Assembly (NCBI RefSeq): GCF_900605005.1
Contig: NZ_LR027558.1
Location: forward strand, 62,001-126,000
Direction of reading: 5' to 3'
DNA from: Acidipropionibacterium timonense
GTDB taxonomy: Bacteria > Actinomycetota > Actinomycetes > Propionibacteriales > Propionibacteriaceae
Length of the DNA: 64,000 nt
Positions 8,823 to 19,246 of the stretch are shown here, piece after piece. The notes under the pieces were generated by a model. That model was given only the letters and a program-made list of their open reading frames with translations. It made no database searches and was not told the origin of the DNA. A program made the position numbers and the translations under genes. How positions within the stretch are numbered: position 1 is the first letter of the stretch; every line of letters begins with the position of its first letter.

Positions 8823-10178
8823 TCACGACGAGGCCGGCCGACGGAACCGGTCGGTGCCCGTCGGATCGCTGCCCGACCCGTCCGTGCGGGCCACCGCATG
8901 TGCCGAAGGGCGATCCACGTGGGCGGATCGGTGGTCCGTGGGGCCCGGGCGCCGTTGCCCCTGAAGGGTGTGCCAGGCCAGCAGCGCCCCGATCCCCGTC
9001 GTGAGCGGGACCGACAGGACGAGCCCGATCGACCCGATGAGGGTCCGGACGATCTCCTCGGCGAAGGACTCGCTGCGCAGCATGTCGATGAGCGGCAACC
9101 GGTAGATCATGAGCAGGAGCAGCGACGACATCGCCGCACCGGCGGTGGCGAAGGCGATGGTGTAGACGCTCGAGGCGATGTGGTCGCGCCCGATCCGCAT
9201 GGCGCGCCGGTAGAGGTCGCGCCGACTCGTCGCGGTGTCGGCGAGCTCCCACACCGCCGAGGCCTGGGTGACGGTGACGTCGTTGAGGACGCCGAGCCCG
9301 GCGATGATGACCCCGCAGATGATGACGCCCTGGAGCCGCACGTCCGGTGCCGAGGCCGCCAGGACGAAGTCGTCCTCGCTCGTCACCCCGGTGAGGTGGG
9401 CCCACCGGGTCGCCGCCCAGCCGAGCCCGGCCGCCAGCAGCAGACCGAAGAGGGTGCCGATGAGGGCGGTCGTCGTGCGGGTGGAGAAACCGTGGGTGAG
9501 GTAGATGACGACGAACATGATCGCCGCCGAACCGACCAGACCCACGAGCACGGGCTGCGAACCCGAGACGAGCGCCGGGTAGAGGAACCTGCCGAGGATG
9601 AGGAAGGCCAGGACGAGACTCACCACCGCGGCGAGCCCCCGCCACCGCGCCACCGCGACGACGACGACGAGGAAGAGGGCGGCGATGAGGCCCAGCGGCA
9701 TGGTCCGCTCGAAGTCGTAGAACTGGTACGTCACCTGATTGGTGCCGGTCGGCACCCGGTACATCCGGATGACCTGGCCGGCGTGCACCCCGGAGGCCGA
9801 CACCGCGGCGGTGAGCGTGATCGACGCCGTCTGCCCCTTCTCGGGACCCTCGTCGACGTGCACGGCGATCTGGTCGCAGACGTCCTGGCGGCCCGAGCTC
9901 CCCGAGCCGCCCGACCCGGCCTGACCGTTGCACGATCCGGCCCTGACCGACGACACGGTGCCCTGGACGAAGCTCACCCCCGGTGCGTTCCAGGCGGCCG
10001 AGTCCGAGGAGATGTGCCGGTCGACGTCGTGCGGCCACAGCGCCACCAGGCCGACGATCGTCGCCAGGGCCAGGGGTGTCAGGAGGAGCAGGAGTCGGCC
10101 CAGGGCGGAGCGCTCCCGGGCTCGCTGCTCGGCGGTACGCGGCTGGTGACCCGGATGGGAGTGTCTGACGTCGTCCAC
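8823..10178 (-). CDS. YibE/F family membrane protein
   Basis: The 451-residue protein has one N-terminal membrane segment (about 28-47), an extracytoplasmic segment of about 100 residues with two cysteines, and seven or eight further spans from about residue 165. The YibE/F signature GLGVLNDVTVTQASAVWEL is present. The family is widespread in Gram-positive bacteria and has no settled function. The C-terminal 55 residues are polar and basic. It lies 15 bases after the histidine kinase gene on the same strand and is probably the last gene of that operon. Confidence 0.87.
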   Translation of the reverse strand: MDDVRHSHPGHQPRTAEQRARERSALGRLLLLLTPLALATIVGLVALWPHDVDRHISSDSAAWNAPGVSFVQGTVSSVRAGSCNGQAGSGGSGSSGRQDVCDQIAVHVDEGPEKGQTASITLTAAVSASGVHAGQVIRMYRVPTGTNQVTYQFYDFERTMPLGLIAALFLVVVVAVARWRGLAAVVSLVLAFLILGRFLYPALVSGSQPVLVGLVGSAAIMFVVIYLTHGFSTRTTTALIGTLFGLLLAAGLGWAATRWAHLTGVTSEDDFVLAASAPDVRLQGVIICGVIIAGLGVLNDVTVTQASAVWELADTATSRRDLYRRAMRIGRDHIASSVYTIAFATAGAAMSSLLLLMIYRLPLIDMLRSESFAEEIVRTLIGSIGLVLSVPLTTGIGALLAWHTLQGQRRPGPTDHRSAHVDRPSAHAVARTDGSGSDPTGTDRFRRPASS

Positions 10179-10193
10179 GGGCCCGAGCCTAGA

Positions 10194-11642
10194 TCAGGCC
10201 TCCTCGGACGCGGTCTCCTCGGCGGGTCTGTCGTGTCGGGGCAGGTGCACGGTGAACATCGCGCCGCCGCTGGGGGCCCGGGAGGCCTTGATCCCCCCGC
10301 CGTGGGAACTCACCGTGTGGGCGACGATGGACAGTCCCAGTCCGGTGCCGGGGGTGTTGCGAGCCCGATCCGACCGGTAGAAGCGTTCGAAGATGTGTGG
10401 CAGGTCCTCGTCGGCGATGCCCGGGCCCTCGTCGTAGACGGTGACCGTGTCCCCGTCCATCCGGACGGTGACGGTGCCACCGGGGGGAGAGAACTTCACG
10501 GCGTTGTCGAGGAGGTTCGTCACGGTGCGCTCGATGGCCTGCGGGTCTCCGAGCATGGGATGTGTCGCCGTCTCGACGTCGAAGGTGAGGCCCGGCCCAC
10601 GACGACGACCCCGCTCGACGGCCTTGGTGACGACGTCGGCCAGGTCGAACTGCTCGGGACGCGGCGGCGGCGCGTCCTCCCGGGACAGCTGGACGAGGTC
10701 GCCGATGAGGCTCGAGAACTCGCCGAGCTGGGCGGCGATGTCGGTGAGGATCTCGCCCTTGGCCTCCGGCGGCAGCATCCCGGACTTCTGATCGGCCATG
10801 AGCAGCTCGACATTGGTGCGCATCGACGTCAAGGGCGTGCGCAGCTCGTGGGAGGCGTCCGCGATGAGCCTCTTCTGACGCTCGCGGGAGTTCGTCAGCG
10901 AGGACAACATGGTGTTGAACGATCTGGCGAGGTCGCCCAGCTCGTCATGGGAGTGGACCTTGATGGGCACGAGTTCGTCGGTCGCCGAGACCCGGTGCAC
11001 GGCCCGCGAGAGGTCGCGGATGGGGCGGGTGGCGTCGACCGCCGCCCAGTACCCGGCGATGGCGGTGGCGGCCACACCGACGATGCCGGCCACGAGCAGG
11101 ACCGTCCACAGTGACCGCAGCACCGCCTGGGTCTCCGACAGGGAGCGGCCCATGACGAGGGCGTAGCTGCCCGAGGACGTCTGCAGCGGGCTCGTCTGCA
11201 GAGGGACGGCGACGATCCGCATGGCGTCGCCCTTGGAGTCGACGACGGTGCGGGCCTCGGTGCCGATGCCGAGTCGCGCGATCGCCAACTCCTCGGGTCC
11301 GATCGTGATCCTCCGGCTCGCCCCGGGGATGGTCTCGGTGCTGCCGTCGGCCTTGATGAGGACGAGGGTGGCGTCGGCGGTGCGCATGGCGGCGGAGTCG
11401 AGCCCGCCGAGGTTGTCGATGTCGGCGCCGATCGGGGTCGACATCGACATCGCCAGTCTCGTGAGCTGGTCGTCCAGCTGGTCGTACAGGGTGATGCGGG
11501 TCATGAGGTAGGCCGACAGGCCGACGACGAGGACGGCCAGTGCGACGCTCACCGAGGCCAGCACGCTCACCCGCCGCCCCATCGTCATGTGGGGGGCCCG
11601 GGGACGCCAGTCGAGGATGCGACGCCACCACAGGTGGATCAC
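10194..11642 (-). CDS. Sensor histidine kinase, MprB-like
   Basis: The 482-residue membrane kinase has two spans (about 28-50 and 178-200) flanking a sensor domain of about 125 residues outside the cell. A HAMP domain (202-254), the dimerization helix with phosphorylated His265 in [12 protein letters not shown], and an ATPase domain with [19 protein letters not shown] and GTGLGLSIV follow. The closest known type is MprB, the envelope-stress kinase of mycobacteria. It starts with a GTG that overlaps the regulator stop codon (GTGA), so the two are translationally coupled and are surely partners. Confidence 0.93.
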   Translation of the reverse strand: MIHLWWRRILDWRPRAPHMTMGRRVSVLASVSVALAVLVVGLSAYLMTRITLYDQLDDQLTRLAMSMSTPIGADIDNLGGLDSAAMRTADATLVLIKADGSTETIPGASRRITIGPEELAIARLGIGTEARTVVDSKGDAMRIVAVPLQTSPLQTSSGSYALVMGRSLSETQAVLRSLWTVLLVAGIVGVAATAIAGYWAAVDATRPIRDLSRAVHRVSATDELVPIKVHSHDELGDLARSFNTMLSSLTNSRERQKRLIADASHELRTPLTSMRTNVELLMADQKSGMLPPEAKGEILTDIAAQLGEFSSLIGDLVQLSREDAPPPRPEQFDLADVVTKAVERGRRRGPGLTFDVETATHPMLGDPQAIERTVTNLLDNAVKFSPPGGTVTVRMDGDTVTVYDEGPGIADEDLPHIFERFYRSDRARNTPGTGLGLSIVAHTVSSHGGGIKASRAPSGGAMFTVHLPRHDRPAEETASEEA

Positions 11643-12337
11643 GGCATGGCTTCCCGCAGGACGTAGCCGACCCCGCGCACGGTGTGGATGAGCCGCGGCT
11701 CGCCGTCATGCTCGGTCTTGCGGCGCAGGTAGCCGATGTAGACCTCGAGGGAGTTGGCGGTCGTCGGGAAGTCGAATCCCCACACCTCGTGGAGCAGCCA
11801 GCCGCGCTCGAGGACCTTGCGCGGGTTCTGCAGGAACACGTGGAGCAGGGCGAACTCGGTGCGGGTGAGGTTGATGCGCCTCTTCCCCCTCGTCACCTCG
11901 CGGGTCTGCGGGTCGAGGGTGAGGTCGGCGAAGGTGAGCACCTCGACGGCGTCGACCGGTTCGGCCTCGATCCGGGACCGCCGGGTGAGGGCGCGCAGCC
12001 GGGCGAGGAGCTCGTCGAGGGCGAACGGCTTGACCATGTAGTCGTCGGCGCCGGCGTCCAGCCCGTCGACGCGGTCCCCGACGGCGTCGCGTGCCGTGAG
12101 GATGAGGATCGGCACGTCGTTGCCGTTGGCCCGCAGCATCTGGGTGGCCTCGAGTCCGTCGAGGCGAGGCATCATGACATCCATGATGACGGCGTCCGGG
12201 TGACTCCCCGACAGATGCGCCAGGGCCTCGACGCCGTCCTCGGCGGTCTCGACGTCGTAGCCGCTGTACTGCAGCGACCGCGCCAAGGACTCACGCACCG
12301 CGCGATCGTCGTCCACCACCAGGATGTGCATGGTCAT
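11639..12337 (-). CDS. OmpR-family response regulator, MprA-like
   Basis: The 232-residue DNA-binding regulator has a receiver domain (3-118) with the acidic pocket DDD at 10-12, phosphoacceptor Asp53 in [10 protein letters not shown] and Lys103 in [10 protein letters not shown] winged-helix effector domain follows, with [15 protein letters not shown] and [24 protein letters not shown]. The start is the ATG at 12337, nine bases after GGGAGG. The open frame continues upstream, but this start matches the family exactly. It is transcribed together with the kinase and 20 bases after the S51-like peptidase gene. Confidence 0.93.
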   Translation of the reverse strand: MTMHILVVDDDRAVRESLARSLQYSGYDVETAEDGVEALAHLSGSHPDAVIMDVMMPRLDGLEATQMLRANGNDVPILILTARDAVGDRVDGLDAGADDYMVKPFALDELLARLRALTRRSRIEAEPVDAVEVLTFADLTLDPQTREVTRGKRRINLTRTEFALLHVFLQNPRKVLERGWLLHEVWGFDFPTTANSLEVYIGYLRRKTEHDGEPRLIHTVRGVGYVLREAMP

Positions 12338-12356
12338 AGCCTGCCACCTCCCTGCC

Positions 12357-13403
12357 TCAGTTCTCGACCTCGACCGCCCCGGCAGGGGAGGCGTCGGTGC
12401 TCGTGGGGTCGGCCGGGTCGGCGGACGCGGAGTCGGGGTCGGCCCGGTCGTCGGGAGCCGTGGCGTGCTCGGTCCCGGTCTGCTCGGTCGCAGTGGGCCC
12501 GGTCGTGGCCTCCAGAGCGGCACGACGCTCGGCGGCCTCCTGGCGCTCCCGAGCCACCCGGGACGCCGCCGCCACCTTGGCCAGCCCGGCGAACCTCGGC
12601 CGGGCCGGGGTGGGGGTGGGGTCGTGGTGACGGCTGCGCTCGGAGCGCACGAGAACCCCGTCAGGGTCCTTGGTGAACCACCGCACCAGGCCGGTGCCGA
12701 GGACGTGGGTGCGGCCGGAACCCTCGTCGACGACCAGACAGGTGCCCTCGTCGATCGCCACCGCACTCGACAGCAGTCCCGCCTCGATGGCCGAGACGAG
12801 CAGCCCGTCACCGCAGAAGGCGTCGTTGTGGGTGGCGACGGTGAGGCTCACCAAGCCCAGGCCCTCGATGAGGGTGACCTCCTCGAATCCGTCGGACCCG
12901 GCCCGGGACCCGACCTGTCGGCCCTGCAGGCGCCATCCGCCGGCCAAGGAGGTCGTCGAGGCCGCCATGGCTCCGGCCGAGAAGCCGAGCCAGGGCGCGC
13001 CTCCGCGCACGAGCCGGGACAGCTGCTCGGCGGCGGGCGCCAGACCGGTGACGTAGCCGGGCACCCAGCCGCCGCCGACGATGATGCCGGCCAGCTGGTC
13101 GAGTCCCTCGGGCAGGGCGAAGTCGGGGTCCTCGGGCCAGGCGGGGGCCGGGTCGGACCCGTCGGGGCCGGTGAGGAGGGGCGCGGTGCCCGGGCCGTCC
13201 AGGTGGATCGGCACGATGGTCGCCTCGGGCCAGCGCGAGGTGACGATCGAGGCCAGCTCGGTGAGGAACCCGCCGGAGTGCTGCTGCGGTCCGGCGACGA
13301 CGACGCCGATCCGGTCGCCGTGTTCACGCGCCTCGGCGACGAAGTCGTCGTGGACCTCGGTGAGGGACGCGTCGAAGGGGCCGCCGACCAGGAAGAAACT
13401 CAT
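12357..13403 (-). CDS. Peptidase S51-like (cyanophycinase/dipeptidase E fold) protein
   Basis: The 348-residue protein opens with [11 protein letters not shown] and contains [12 protein letters not shown] followed by [11 protein letters not shown], the nucleophile elbow of S51-type class I amidotransferase-fold serine peptidases, placing Ser142 as nucleophile. Cyanophycinases and dipeptidase E share this fold. The substrate here is unknown. The last 100 residues are a charged Ala/Asp/Thr-rich extension outside the domain. It lies 21 bases after the tyrosine phosphatase gene and just before the two-component genes. Confidence 0.75.
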   Translation of the reverse strand: MSFFLVGGPFDASLTEVHDDFVAEAREHGDRIGVVVAGPQQHSGGFLTELASIVTSRWPEATIVPIHLDGPGTAPLLTGPDGSDPAPAWPEDPDFALPEGLDQLAGIIVGGGWVPGYVTGLAPAAEQLSRLVRGGAPWLGFSAGAMAASTTSLAGGWRLQGRQVGSRAGSDGFEEVTLIEGLGLVSLTVATHNDAFCGDGLLVSAIEAGLLSSAVAIDEGTCLVVDEGSGRTHVLGTGLVRWFTKDPDGVLVRSERSRHHDPTPTPARPRFAGLAKVAAASRVARERQEAAERRAALEATTGPTATEQTGTEHATAPDDRADPDSASADPADPTSTDASPAGAVEVEN

Positions 13404-13424
13404 GGTCGACAGGATATCGGGCGC

Positions 13425-13895
13425 TCAGCGGGCCCCGAGGGCCGCGATGATGCCCGGCATGGCGTCCTCGATCTGGTCGGCGGTCACCTCGAACCCGGCG
13501 GCGTCCCCGTACCAGGGGTCGACCAGGGCCGTGCCCGGAGGGACCGAGGGGTCGAAGTCGCGCAGCAGCGCCAGGTTGGACGCCCCGGGGGCCATCCGGG
13601 ACAGGGCGCGGACGTGCGAGGGTTCGGCGGCGACGACGAGGTCGGCGCCGCGGATGTCGTCGGCCCCGATCTGCCGGGCGATGTGGGGTGAGACGTCGTA
13701 GCCGCGGCGCTCGAGGACGGCGCGGGCGCGCCGGTCCATCGGGTTGCCGTCCTCCTCGTCGGAGACCCCGGCGCTCGTGATGACGGCGTCGATCCCGGCC
13801 TCGGCGGCCGCCCGACGGGCGATGCGTTCGGCCATGGGGGAGCGGCAGATGTTGCCGTGGCACACGAAGACGATGGTCGGACGGGGCGTGGTCAT
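13425..13895 (-). CDS. Low-molecular-weight protein-tyrosine phosphatase
   Basis: The 156-residue phosphatase has the P-loop VCHGNICRSP with nucleophile Cys12 and Arg18, and the general acid Asp126 in VDPWYG. It resembles PtpA-type enzymes, which dephosphorylate tyrosine on capsule, signalling or host proteins. The start is the ATG at 13895 after GCGAGGAGAGACC. The frame is open further upstream, but with composition typical of a shadow reading. It sits in the six-gene minus-strand cluster between the DUF2510 and S51-like genes. Confidence 0.93.
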   Translation of the reverse strand: MTTPRPTIVFVCHGNICRSPMAERIARRAAAEAGIDAVITSAGVSDEEDGNPMDRRARAVLERRGYDVSPHIARQIGADDIRGADLVVAAEPSHVRALSRMAPGASNLALLRDFDPSVPPGTALVDPWYGDAAGFEVTADQIEDAMPGIIAALGAR

Positions 13896-13938
13896 GGTCT
13901 CTCCTCGCAGCGGTGGTGGCTCGGATCGGGGTCGGGGT

Positions 13939-15033
13939 TCAGGAGTGGACGAGGGACCTGCGTGCGGCTCCGACGTCGCGACGTCCCTGGTCGTCGCTCG
14001 TGCGGAACCACCCGACCCAGGAGGAGGTCGGGCCGCCACCGGCCCCGGAGACGACGACGAGGTCGACCGTCCACAGGTCGCCGGTGGGCGAGATGAGGAG
14101 GTAGACCGTCTCCAGCCCGGTGGCGCCACCGTCCGCCACGTCGCTGCTGTCGACCTCCCGGTACTGCGCTCCCGACCACGGCGCGGCCGACGTCAGGCAC
14201 GACAGGTACCAGGACAGGTCGCGTTCCAGCCGGGTGGCCGAGGACGCCGGCAGGGTGCCGATCGCCATTCCACTCGTGCCTGAGGCGTCCTCGACCGCCG
14301 TGCGGTCGGACAACCAGGCGAACCGCGGCGGGGAGACGAGGGACGTCCAGCGGTCGGAGGGGATGACGGACAGTCGCCCGGCGGAGTACTGGGTCCCGGT
14401 GACCCGGGTCGTCGCGCCGGTGCCGGCCCGACACGACTGCGGCAGGGGACTGGTGGGGGTCGTCGTGCCCGGGTTCGCCCCGGGCGTGCTGGGTGAGGAG
14501 GCCGGGGTCGACGGGGTCCGGGTCGGGGTCGACGGGGTCCGGGTCGGGGTCGACGGGGTCGCAGCCGGTCCGTCGGGTGTCGTCGTGGCCGGAGCGGAGG
14601 ACGGCGTCGCCGAGCCCGTGTCCTGCGGGGCCCCTCCCCGGGTGGCCAGGACGACGACGATGGCGACGAGGACGAGCACGGCGACCCCGGAGGCCACCCA
14701 TCCGGCGATCCGGCGTGACCGGTGAGGATCCACGAACGGTGGCGCTGCGGGGGAGGTCGCCCCGGAGCTGCCGAGGGCGCCCTCCCGGCCCGACCCGCTG
14801 GCATTGGGCCCACCGGCACTGGACCCACCGGCACCGGGCTCGCTGGCGATGGGCCCGACGACGATGGGATCGTGCGGGTCGCGCCCGGGGGGCCGGTCGG
14901 ATCGGGAATCGCCGCCGGACGGCGTCCACCCGGCCGGTGCGTCCATCGTCTCGGCGGACCACGAGACGCCGTCCCAGTGCCGCAGGCGTCCGGGCGCGCC
15001 GGAGGGGTCGGGGTACCACCCTGCTGGTGCCAT
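13939..15033 (-). CDS. DUF2510 membrane protein with extracytoplasmic domain
   Basis: The 364-residue protein begins MAPAGWYPDPSGAPGRLRHW, an exact DUF2510 module (a short Trp-rich domain common in actinobacterial membrane proteins). One membrane span lies at about 109-130, then a Thr/Pro/Ser linker (141-198) with the heptad TPTRTPS repeated, then an external domain of about 165 residues with no family I recognise. The linker repeat shows in DNA as a 21-bp unit at 14507-14560. The ATG at 15033 follows AGGAGG at five bases. It is the first gene of the minus-strand cluster. Confidence 0.8.
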   Translation of the reverse strand: MAPAGWYPDPSGAPGRLRHWDGVSWSAETMDAPAGWTPSGGDSRSDRPPGRDPHDPIVVGPIASEPGAGGSSAGGPNASGSGREGALGSSGATSPAAPPFVDPHRSRRIAGWVASGVAVLVLVAIVVVLATRGGAPQDTGSATPSSAPATTTPDGPAATPSTPTRTPSTPTRTPSTPASSPSTPGANPGTTTPTSPLPQSCRAGTGATTRVTGTQYSAGRLSVIPSDRWTSLVSPPRFAWLSDRTAVEDASGTSGMAIGTLPASSATRLERDLSWYLSCLTSAAPWSGAQYREVDSSDVADGGATGLETVYLLISPTGDLWTVDLVVVSGAGGGPTSSWVGWFRTSDDQGRRDVGAARRSLVHS

Positions 15034-15358
15034 GACGCCCTCCTGCGGTCCGGCGGGCGGGGAGCCCGCGTCGTCATCACGGTGGCAAGCGGCTCGGACG
15101 GTTCCGGGGGCCGTGCCGCCGGGAATCGGCTCCGGACGTCGGTTCCGCAAGACATGGGCCGGGAGCCGACGGACGGTGCGGCGCCGCGGACCGCCGGCGA
15201 CGACCCGGGTGTCGACCGGCGAATCGGTGGCGACCTGCGGCACCACTGTCATAGGCTGAGACCCATGCTGTCCTGACTGACACCCCGATCGGCCCCGCCA
15301 CCGCACGCCTGCGGCGCCGTCGTCCACCCCTCACATCGGTCCACGTCAGGAGATCCCC
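15034..15358. other. Divergent intergenic region between DUF2510 and ABC exporter genes
   Basis: This gap of 325 bases should contain the promoters of both divergent units. I see no RNA gene, repeat or long hairpin in it. A CAGGAGATCCCC ribosome site for the exporter gene ends at 15358. Confidence 0.4.
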
Positions 15359-17260
15359 ATGCCCGAAGCCAGCTCGTCCGCCAGCCCGACGCCCACCATG
15401 AGCGACGAGGTGCGCGAGCTCTACGCCGACGCCCTGGGTCGCAACCCGGCGCTCGCCCCACCTCCCCGGCGCAGCGCCCATGCCCGCTTCGACAACCTCT
15501 GGCGGTGCCGCACGTACATGCGGCCCTACATCGCCCGGTTCGTCCTCATGGTGCTCTTCGCCTTTCTGTCGACCCTCGCCGGGATCGTCACACCCCTGGT
15601 CACCCAGCGGATCATCGACGGCCCGGTCGCCCACGCCGATCACCGCGGACTGTGGACCCTGGGCACCGCGGCCATCGGCGTCGGCGTCATCGAGGCCCTC
15701 TTCATGTTCTGGCGCCGCTGGGTCGTCGCCCGGGCCACTCTGGGGGCCGAGACGGGCATTCGCACCGACCTCTACGCCAAGCTGCAGCGTCTTCCCCTGG
15801 GCTTCCACACCCAGTGGGAGTCCGGTCAGTTGCTCTCGCGGATCATGAACGACCTGTCGACGGTGCGCCGATTCCTCGGGTTCGGCTTGCTCTTCATCAT
15901 CATGAACTGCTTCCAGATCGTCGTCGTGACGATCCTCCTGCTGCGCATGTACTGGCCGCTCGGCGTCGTCGTCCTCGTCTCGGCGGTGCCCATCGTGTGG
16001 CTGTGCCTGTGGAACGAACGGCGCTACGTCAAGCTCTCGCGCACCATCCAGGACCAGACCGGGGATGTCGCCTCGGCCGTCGAGGAGTCCGTCCACGGGC
16101 TGCGTGTCATCAAGGCCTTCGGGCGGCGTGAGCACGTCTACGCCGGGTTCGACGAGAAGGCCACCATCCTCTGGCGCACCAGCCTGGATCGGGTTCGGCT
16201 CACGTCCTTCTTCTGGACCTTCCTCGAGGCCATCCCCACCCTCACCCTCATCGTCGTCCTGGCGGTCGGCGCGGTGGCCGCCGCCCAGCACCGACTCACC
16301 CTCGGCACCCTCGTGGCCTTCATCACCCTCATGCTCAGCCTCATCTGGCCCATCGCCTCGTTGGGGTTCCTCCTGTCGATGACCCAGGACGCCATGACCG
16401 CCGCCGATCGCATCTGCGAGATCTTCGACGCCCCCGAGACCATCCACGACGGGCCGCGTCGGCTCGAGGACCCCACCGGACGCCTCACCTTCGACGACGT
16501 GAGCTACCGCTTCCCCGACGGCGACGAGGACGTCCTGCGACACGTGCACCTCGACATCGCCCCGGGTGAGACGGTGGCCCTCGTCGGCGGCACCGGGTCG
16601 GGCAAGACGACCCTCACCGCGCTGGTCCCCCGACTGGCCGACGTCACCGGTGGGGCGATCCGGATCGACGGGGTCGACGTGCGCGAGCTCGAGGTCGCCA
16701 ACCTGCGCTCCATCGTCGCCACCGCCTTCGAGGACGCGACCCTCTTCTCCATGAGCGTGCGGGAGAACCTCACCCTGGGCCGGCCCGACGCCACCGCCGA
16801 GGAGGTCGAGGCGGCGATCGACGTCGCCCAGGCCGGCTTCGTCCGTGACCTGCCCTGGGGCCTGGACACCCGGATCGGGGAGCAGGGGATGAGCCTGTCG
16901 GGGGGCCAGCGACAACGGCTCGCCCTGGCCCGAGCGGTCCTCGTGCGTCCGCGGATCCTCGTCCTCGACGACACCCTCTCGGCCCTCGACATGGCCACCG
17001 AGGCCCTCGTCGAGGCCGCCCTGAGGAGGGTCCTCGTCGGCGTCACCGGGATCGTCGTCGCCCACCGCGCCTCGACCGTCCTGCTGGCCGACCGGGTCGC
17101 CATGCTCTCGGAGGGCACCATCACCCACGTCGGGACCCACGCCGAGCTGCTGGCCACCGTCCCGGAGTACCGCGAGCTGCTCAGCGCCGACTACGACGCC
17201 GAGCTCGCCCTCGACGAACCCCTCACCGAGCCCGCGGGAAGGCAGGTGCACCATGGCTGA
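15359..17260 (+). CDS. ABC exporter half-transporter, subunit 1 (degenerate ATPase site)
   Basis: The 633-residue type IV ABC exporter subunit has six membrane spans (about 55-345) and a nucleotide-binding domain with Walker A GGTGSGKTT (about 410-418), signature LSGGQ (about 513) and H-loop AHRAST. The Walker B ends LVLDDTLSALD, so the catalytic Glu is replaced by Asp, and the Q-loop reads FED instead of FQD. That pattern marks the non-hydrolysing site of heterodimeric exporters such as TM287/288 and BmrCD. The gene overlaps the next by eight bases and the two surely form one transporter. The substrate, drug or lipid, cannot be told. Confidence 0.92.
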   Translation: MPEASSSASPTPTMSDEVRELYADALGRNPALAPPPRRSAHARFDNLWRCRTYMRPYIARFVLMVLFAFLSTLAGIVTPLVTQRIIDGPVAHADHRGLWTLGTAAIGVGVIEALFMFWRRWVVARATLGAETGIRTDLYAKLQRLPLGFHTQWESGQLLSRIMNDLSTVRRFLGFGLLFIIMNCFQIVVVTILLLRMYWPLGVVVLVSAVPIVWLCLWNERRYVKLSRTIQDQTGDVASAVEESVHGLRVIKAFGRREHVYAGFDEKATILWRTSLDRVRLTSFFWTFLEAIPTLTLIVVLAVGAVAAAQHRLTLGTLVAFITLMLSLIWPIASLGFLLSMTQDAMTAADRICEIFDAPETIHDGPRRLEDPTGRLTFDDVSYRFPDGDEDVLRHVHLDIAPGETVALVGGTGSGKTTLTALVPRLADVTGGAIRIDGVDVRELEVANLRSIVATAFEDATLFSMSVRENLTLGRPDATAEEVEAAIDVAQAGFVRDLPWGLDTRIGEQGMSLSGGQRQRLALARAVLVRPRILVLDDTLSALDMATEALVEAALRRVLVGVTGIVVAHRASTVLLADRVAMLSEGTITHVGTHAELLATVPEYRELLSADYDAELALDEPLTEPAGRQVHHG

Positions 17261-19181
17261 CGACACCCTGACCAGCCAGGACGCCGAGCGCGACGAGATG
17301 GTCGAGCCCACCCCGGCGGTCGACCCGGCAGGACCCAAGAATCCCCCGGAACCGCCCCAGCCGGTGGAGGCCGCCGACTGGCGGGGCGTGGCCAACGAGG
17401 AGGCCGCCGAGGTCTCGCACCAGGCCTCGGGACTCCTCAAGGCCCGCTCCCGGGCGCTGCTGTGGTCGCTGTTGCGGCCGTACCGGAACCTCGTGTGGAT
17501 CCTCGTGGCCGCGATCGTCGTCGAGAACATCACGCGGCTGGCTTCGCCCTGGCTGGTCCGCCGAGGGATCGACGCCGGCATCCCCCCGCTCATGCACGGC
17601 GGGTCGGCGCGTTACCTCATCGAGACCGTCGTCGCCATGCTCGTCGCCCTGGTCATCCAGGTGAGCACCCGCATCTACTTCCTACGGGTGTCGGGGCGGA
17701 TGGGCCAGGACGTCCTGCTCGAACTGCGTCGCCGGGTCTTCCAGCACTTCCAGAGGCTCGACGTCGCCTTCCACGACTCCTACACCTCCGGTCGGGTCGT
17801 CTCCCGGATGACGAGCGACGTCGACGCCATCGCCGAACTCATGGAGACCGGGTTCGACGGGCTCGTCTCGGCCGTGCTCACCCTCATCGGCACCGGGGTC
17901 ATGCTCCTGGTCATGGACTGGCGGCTGGGTCTCATCTGCCTGGCCTCGCTCTTCTTCGTCGCAGCCCTGCTGAGGTGGTTCTCGGCGGAGTCGAGCCGGA
18001 CCTTCCGCAAGGTCCGCAACGCGTCGGCCCAGGTCATCATCCAGTTCACCGAGACGATGACCGGCATCAAGGCGGTCCAGGCGTACCGGCGCGAACCCCG
18101 CAACCAGGAGATCTTCACCGGCCTGGCCGACCGCTACCGGGCCATCAACGTGCGGTCCTTCCGGCTCTTCGCCATCTTCATGCCGGGCATCCGGCTCATC
18201 GGCAACATCACCATCGGCCTCATGCTCCTCGTCGGCGGATTCTTCGTCCTCAAGGGCTGGGCGACGGTCGGCGTCCTCACCGCCTTCCTGCTGTACCTGC
18301 GGCAGTTCTTCGAGCCGCTCACCGACATCGGGCAGTTCTACAACACCTTCCAGTCGGCCTCCTCGGCCCTGGAGAAGCTGTCCGGCGTGCTCGACCAGGA
18401 CCCGGCCGTCGCCGAGCCCGAGTCGCCGCGGCCGCTGGACCGGGCCCGCGGCCAGGTCGAGCTCGACCACGTCGGTTTCGAGTACGAGACCGGCAGGGTC
18501 GTCCTGCCCGACCTCGACCTCCACGTGCCCGCTGGCCAGACGGTCGCCCTCGTCGGCACCACCGGGGCCGGGAAGACGACGATCGCCAAGCTGCTGAGCC
18601 GCTTCTACGACCCCACCACCGGTGCGGTGCGGCTCGACGGCGTCGACCTGCGTGACCTGGCCGACGCCGACCTGCGCCGCGAGGTGACGATGGTGACCCA
18701 GGAGAACTTCATCTTCGCCGGCACCATCGCCGACAACATCGCCTTCGGGCGGCCCGGGGCCACCCGCGAGGAGATCGAAGGGGCCGCGCGGGTCGTCGGC
18801 GCGAACGGGTTCATCGAGGCCATGCCCCAGGGCTACGACACCGACGTCTCCCAGCGTGGCGGACGGTTGTCGGCCGGGCAGCGTCAGCTCGTCGCCTTCG
18901 CCCGGGCCTTCCTCGCCGATCCGGCGGTCCTCATCCTCGACGAGGCGACGTCGTCCCTCGACATCCCCTCCGAACGACTCGTGCAGAAGGCGCTGCGGAC
19001 CATCCTGGCCGACCGCACGGCGTTGATCATCGCCCACCGGTTGTCGACGGTGGAGATCGCCGACCGTGTGCTCGTCCTCGAGCACGGGCGGATCATCGAG
19101 GACGGCTCTCCCGCCGAGCTCCAGGCCCGGGGAGGACGCTACGCCGCCCTCCACGACGCCTGGGAGGCATCCCTGGCCTGA
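17253..19181 (+). CDS. ABC exporter half-transporter, subunit 2 (canonical Walker B)
   Basis: The 642-residue partner has a 75-residue charged N-terminal arm, six membrane spans (about 80-365) and a nucleotide-binding domain with GTTGAGKTT (about 434), MVTQENFIF Q-loop, signature LSAGQ (about 538), Walker B VLILDEATSSLD with the catalytic Glu, and AHRLST. The LSAGQ signature departs from LSGGQ and would face the degenerate Walker site of subunit 1, which completes the asymmetric pair. It starts at an ATG inside the end of the upstream gene. A very stable hairpin follows 32 bases after its stop. Confidence 0.92.
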   Translation: MADDTLTSQDAERDEMVEPTPAVDPAGPKNPPEPPQPVEAADWRGVANEEAAEVSHQASGLLKARSRALLWSLLRPYRNLVWILVAAIVVENITRLASPWLVRRGIDAGIPPLMHGGSARYLIETVVAMLVALVIQVSTRIYFLRVSGRMGQDVLLELRRRVFQHFQRLDVAFHDSYTSGRVVSRMTSDVDAIAELMETGFDGLVSAVLTLIGTGVMLLVMDWRLGLICLASLFFVAALLRWFSAESSRTFRKVRNASAQVIIQFTETMTGIKAVQAYRREPRNQEIFTGLADRYRAINVRSFRLFAIFMPGIRLIGNITIGLMLLVGGFFVLKGWATVGVLTAFLLYLRQFFEPLTDIGQFYNTFQSASSALEKLSGVLDQDPAVAEPESPRPLDRARGQVELDHVGFEYETGRVVLPDLDLHVPAGQTVALVGTTGAGKTTIAKLLSRFYDPTTGAVRLDGVDLRDLADADLRREVTMVTQENFIFAGTIADNIAFGRPGATREEIEGAARVVGANGFIEAMPQGYDTDVSQRGGRLSAGQRQLVAFARAFLADPAVLILDEATSSLDIPSERLVQKALRTILADRTALIIAHRLSTVEIADRVLVLEHGRIIEDGSPAELQARGGRYAALHDAWEASLA

Positions 19182-19213
19182 CGGCGTGTTCCCGGGACCC
19201 CCGGGCTCGTGCC

Positions 19214-19246
19214 CGTGATCTCCTGCTCCCGGAGCAGGAGATCACG
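19214..19246 (+). terminator. Very strong perfect hairpin after the ABC exporter operon
   Basis: Two 16-base arms (19214-19229 and 19231-19246) are perfect complements around one central base, built on the sequence CTCCTGCTCC. There is no T-run. It lies just downstream of the exporter genes and upstream of the DHFR-fold gene, so an I-shaped terminator is the simplest reading. Confidence 0.65.

Noticed and set aside
15077-17593. A minus-strand open frame of 838 codons opposite the first ABC subunit
   Set aside because: It mirrors the ABC gene codons and has no recognisable motif.
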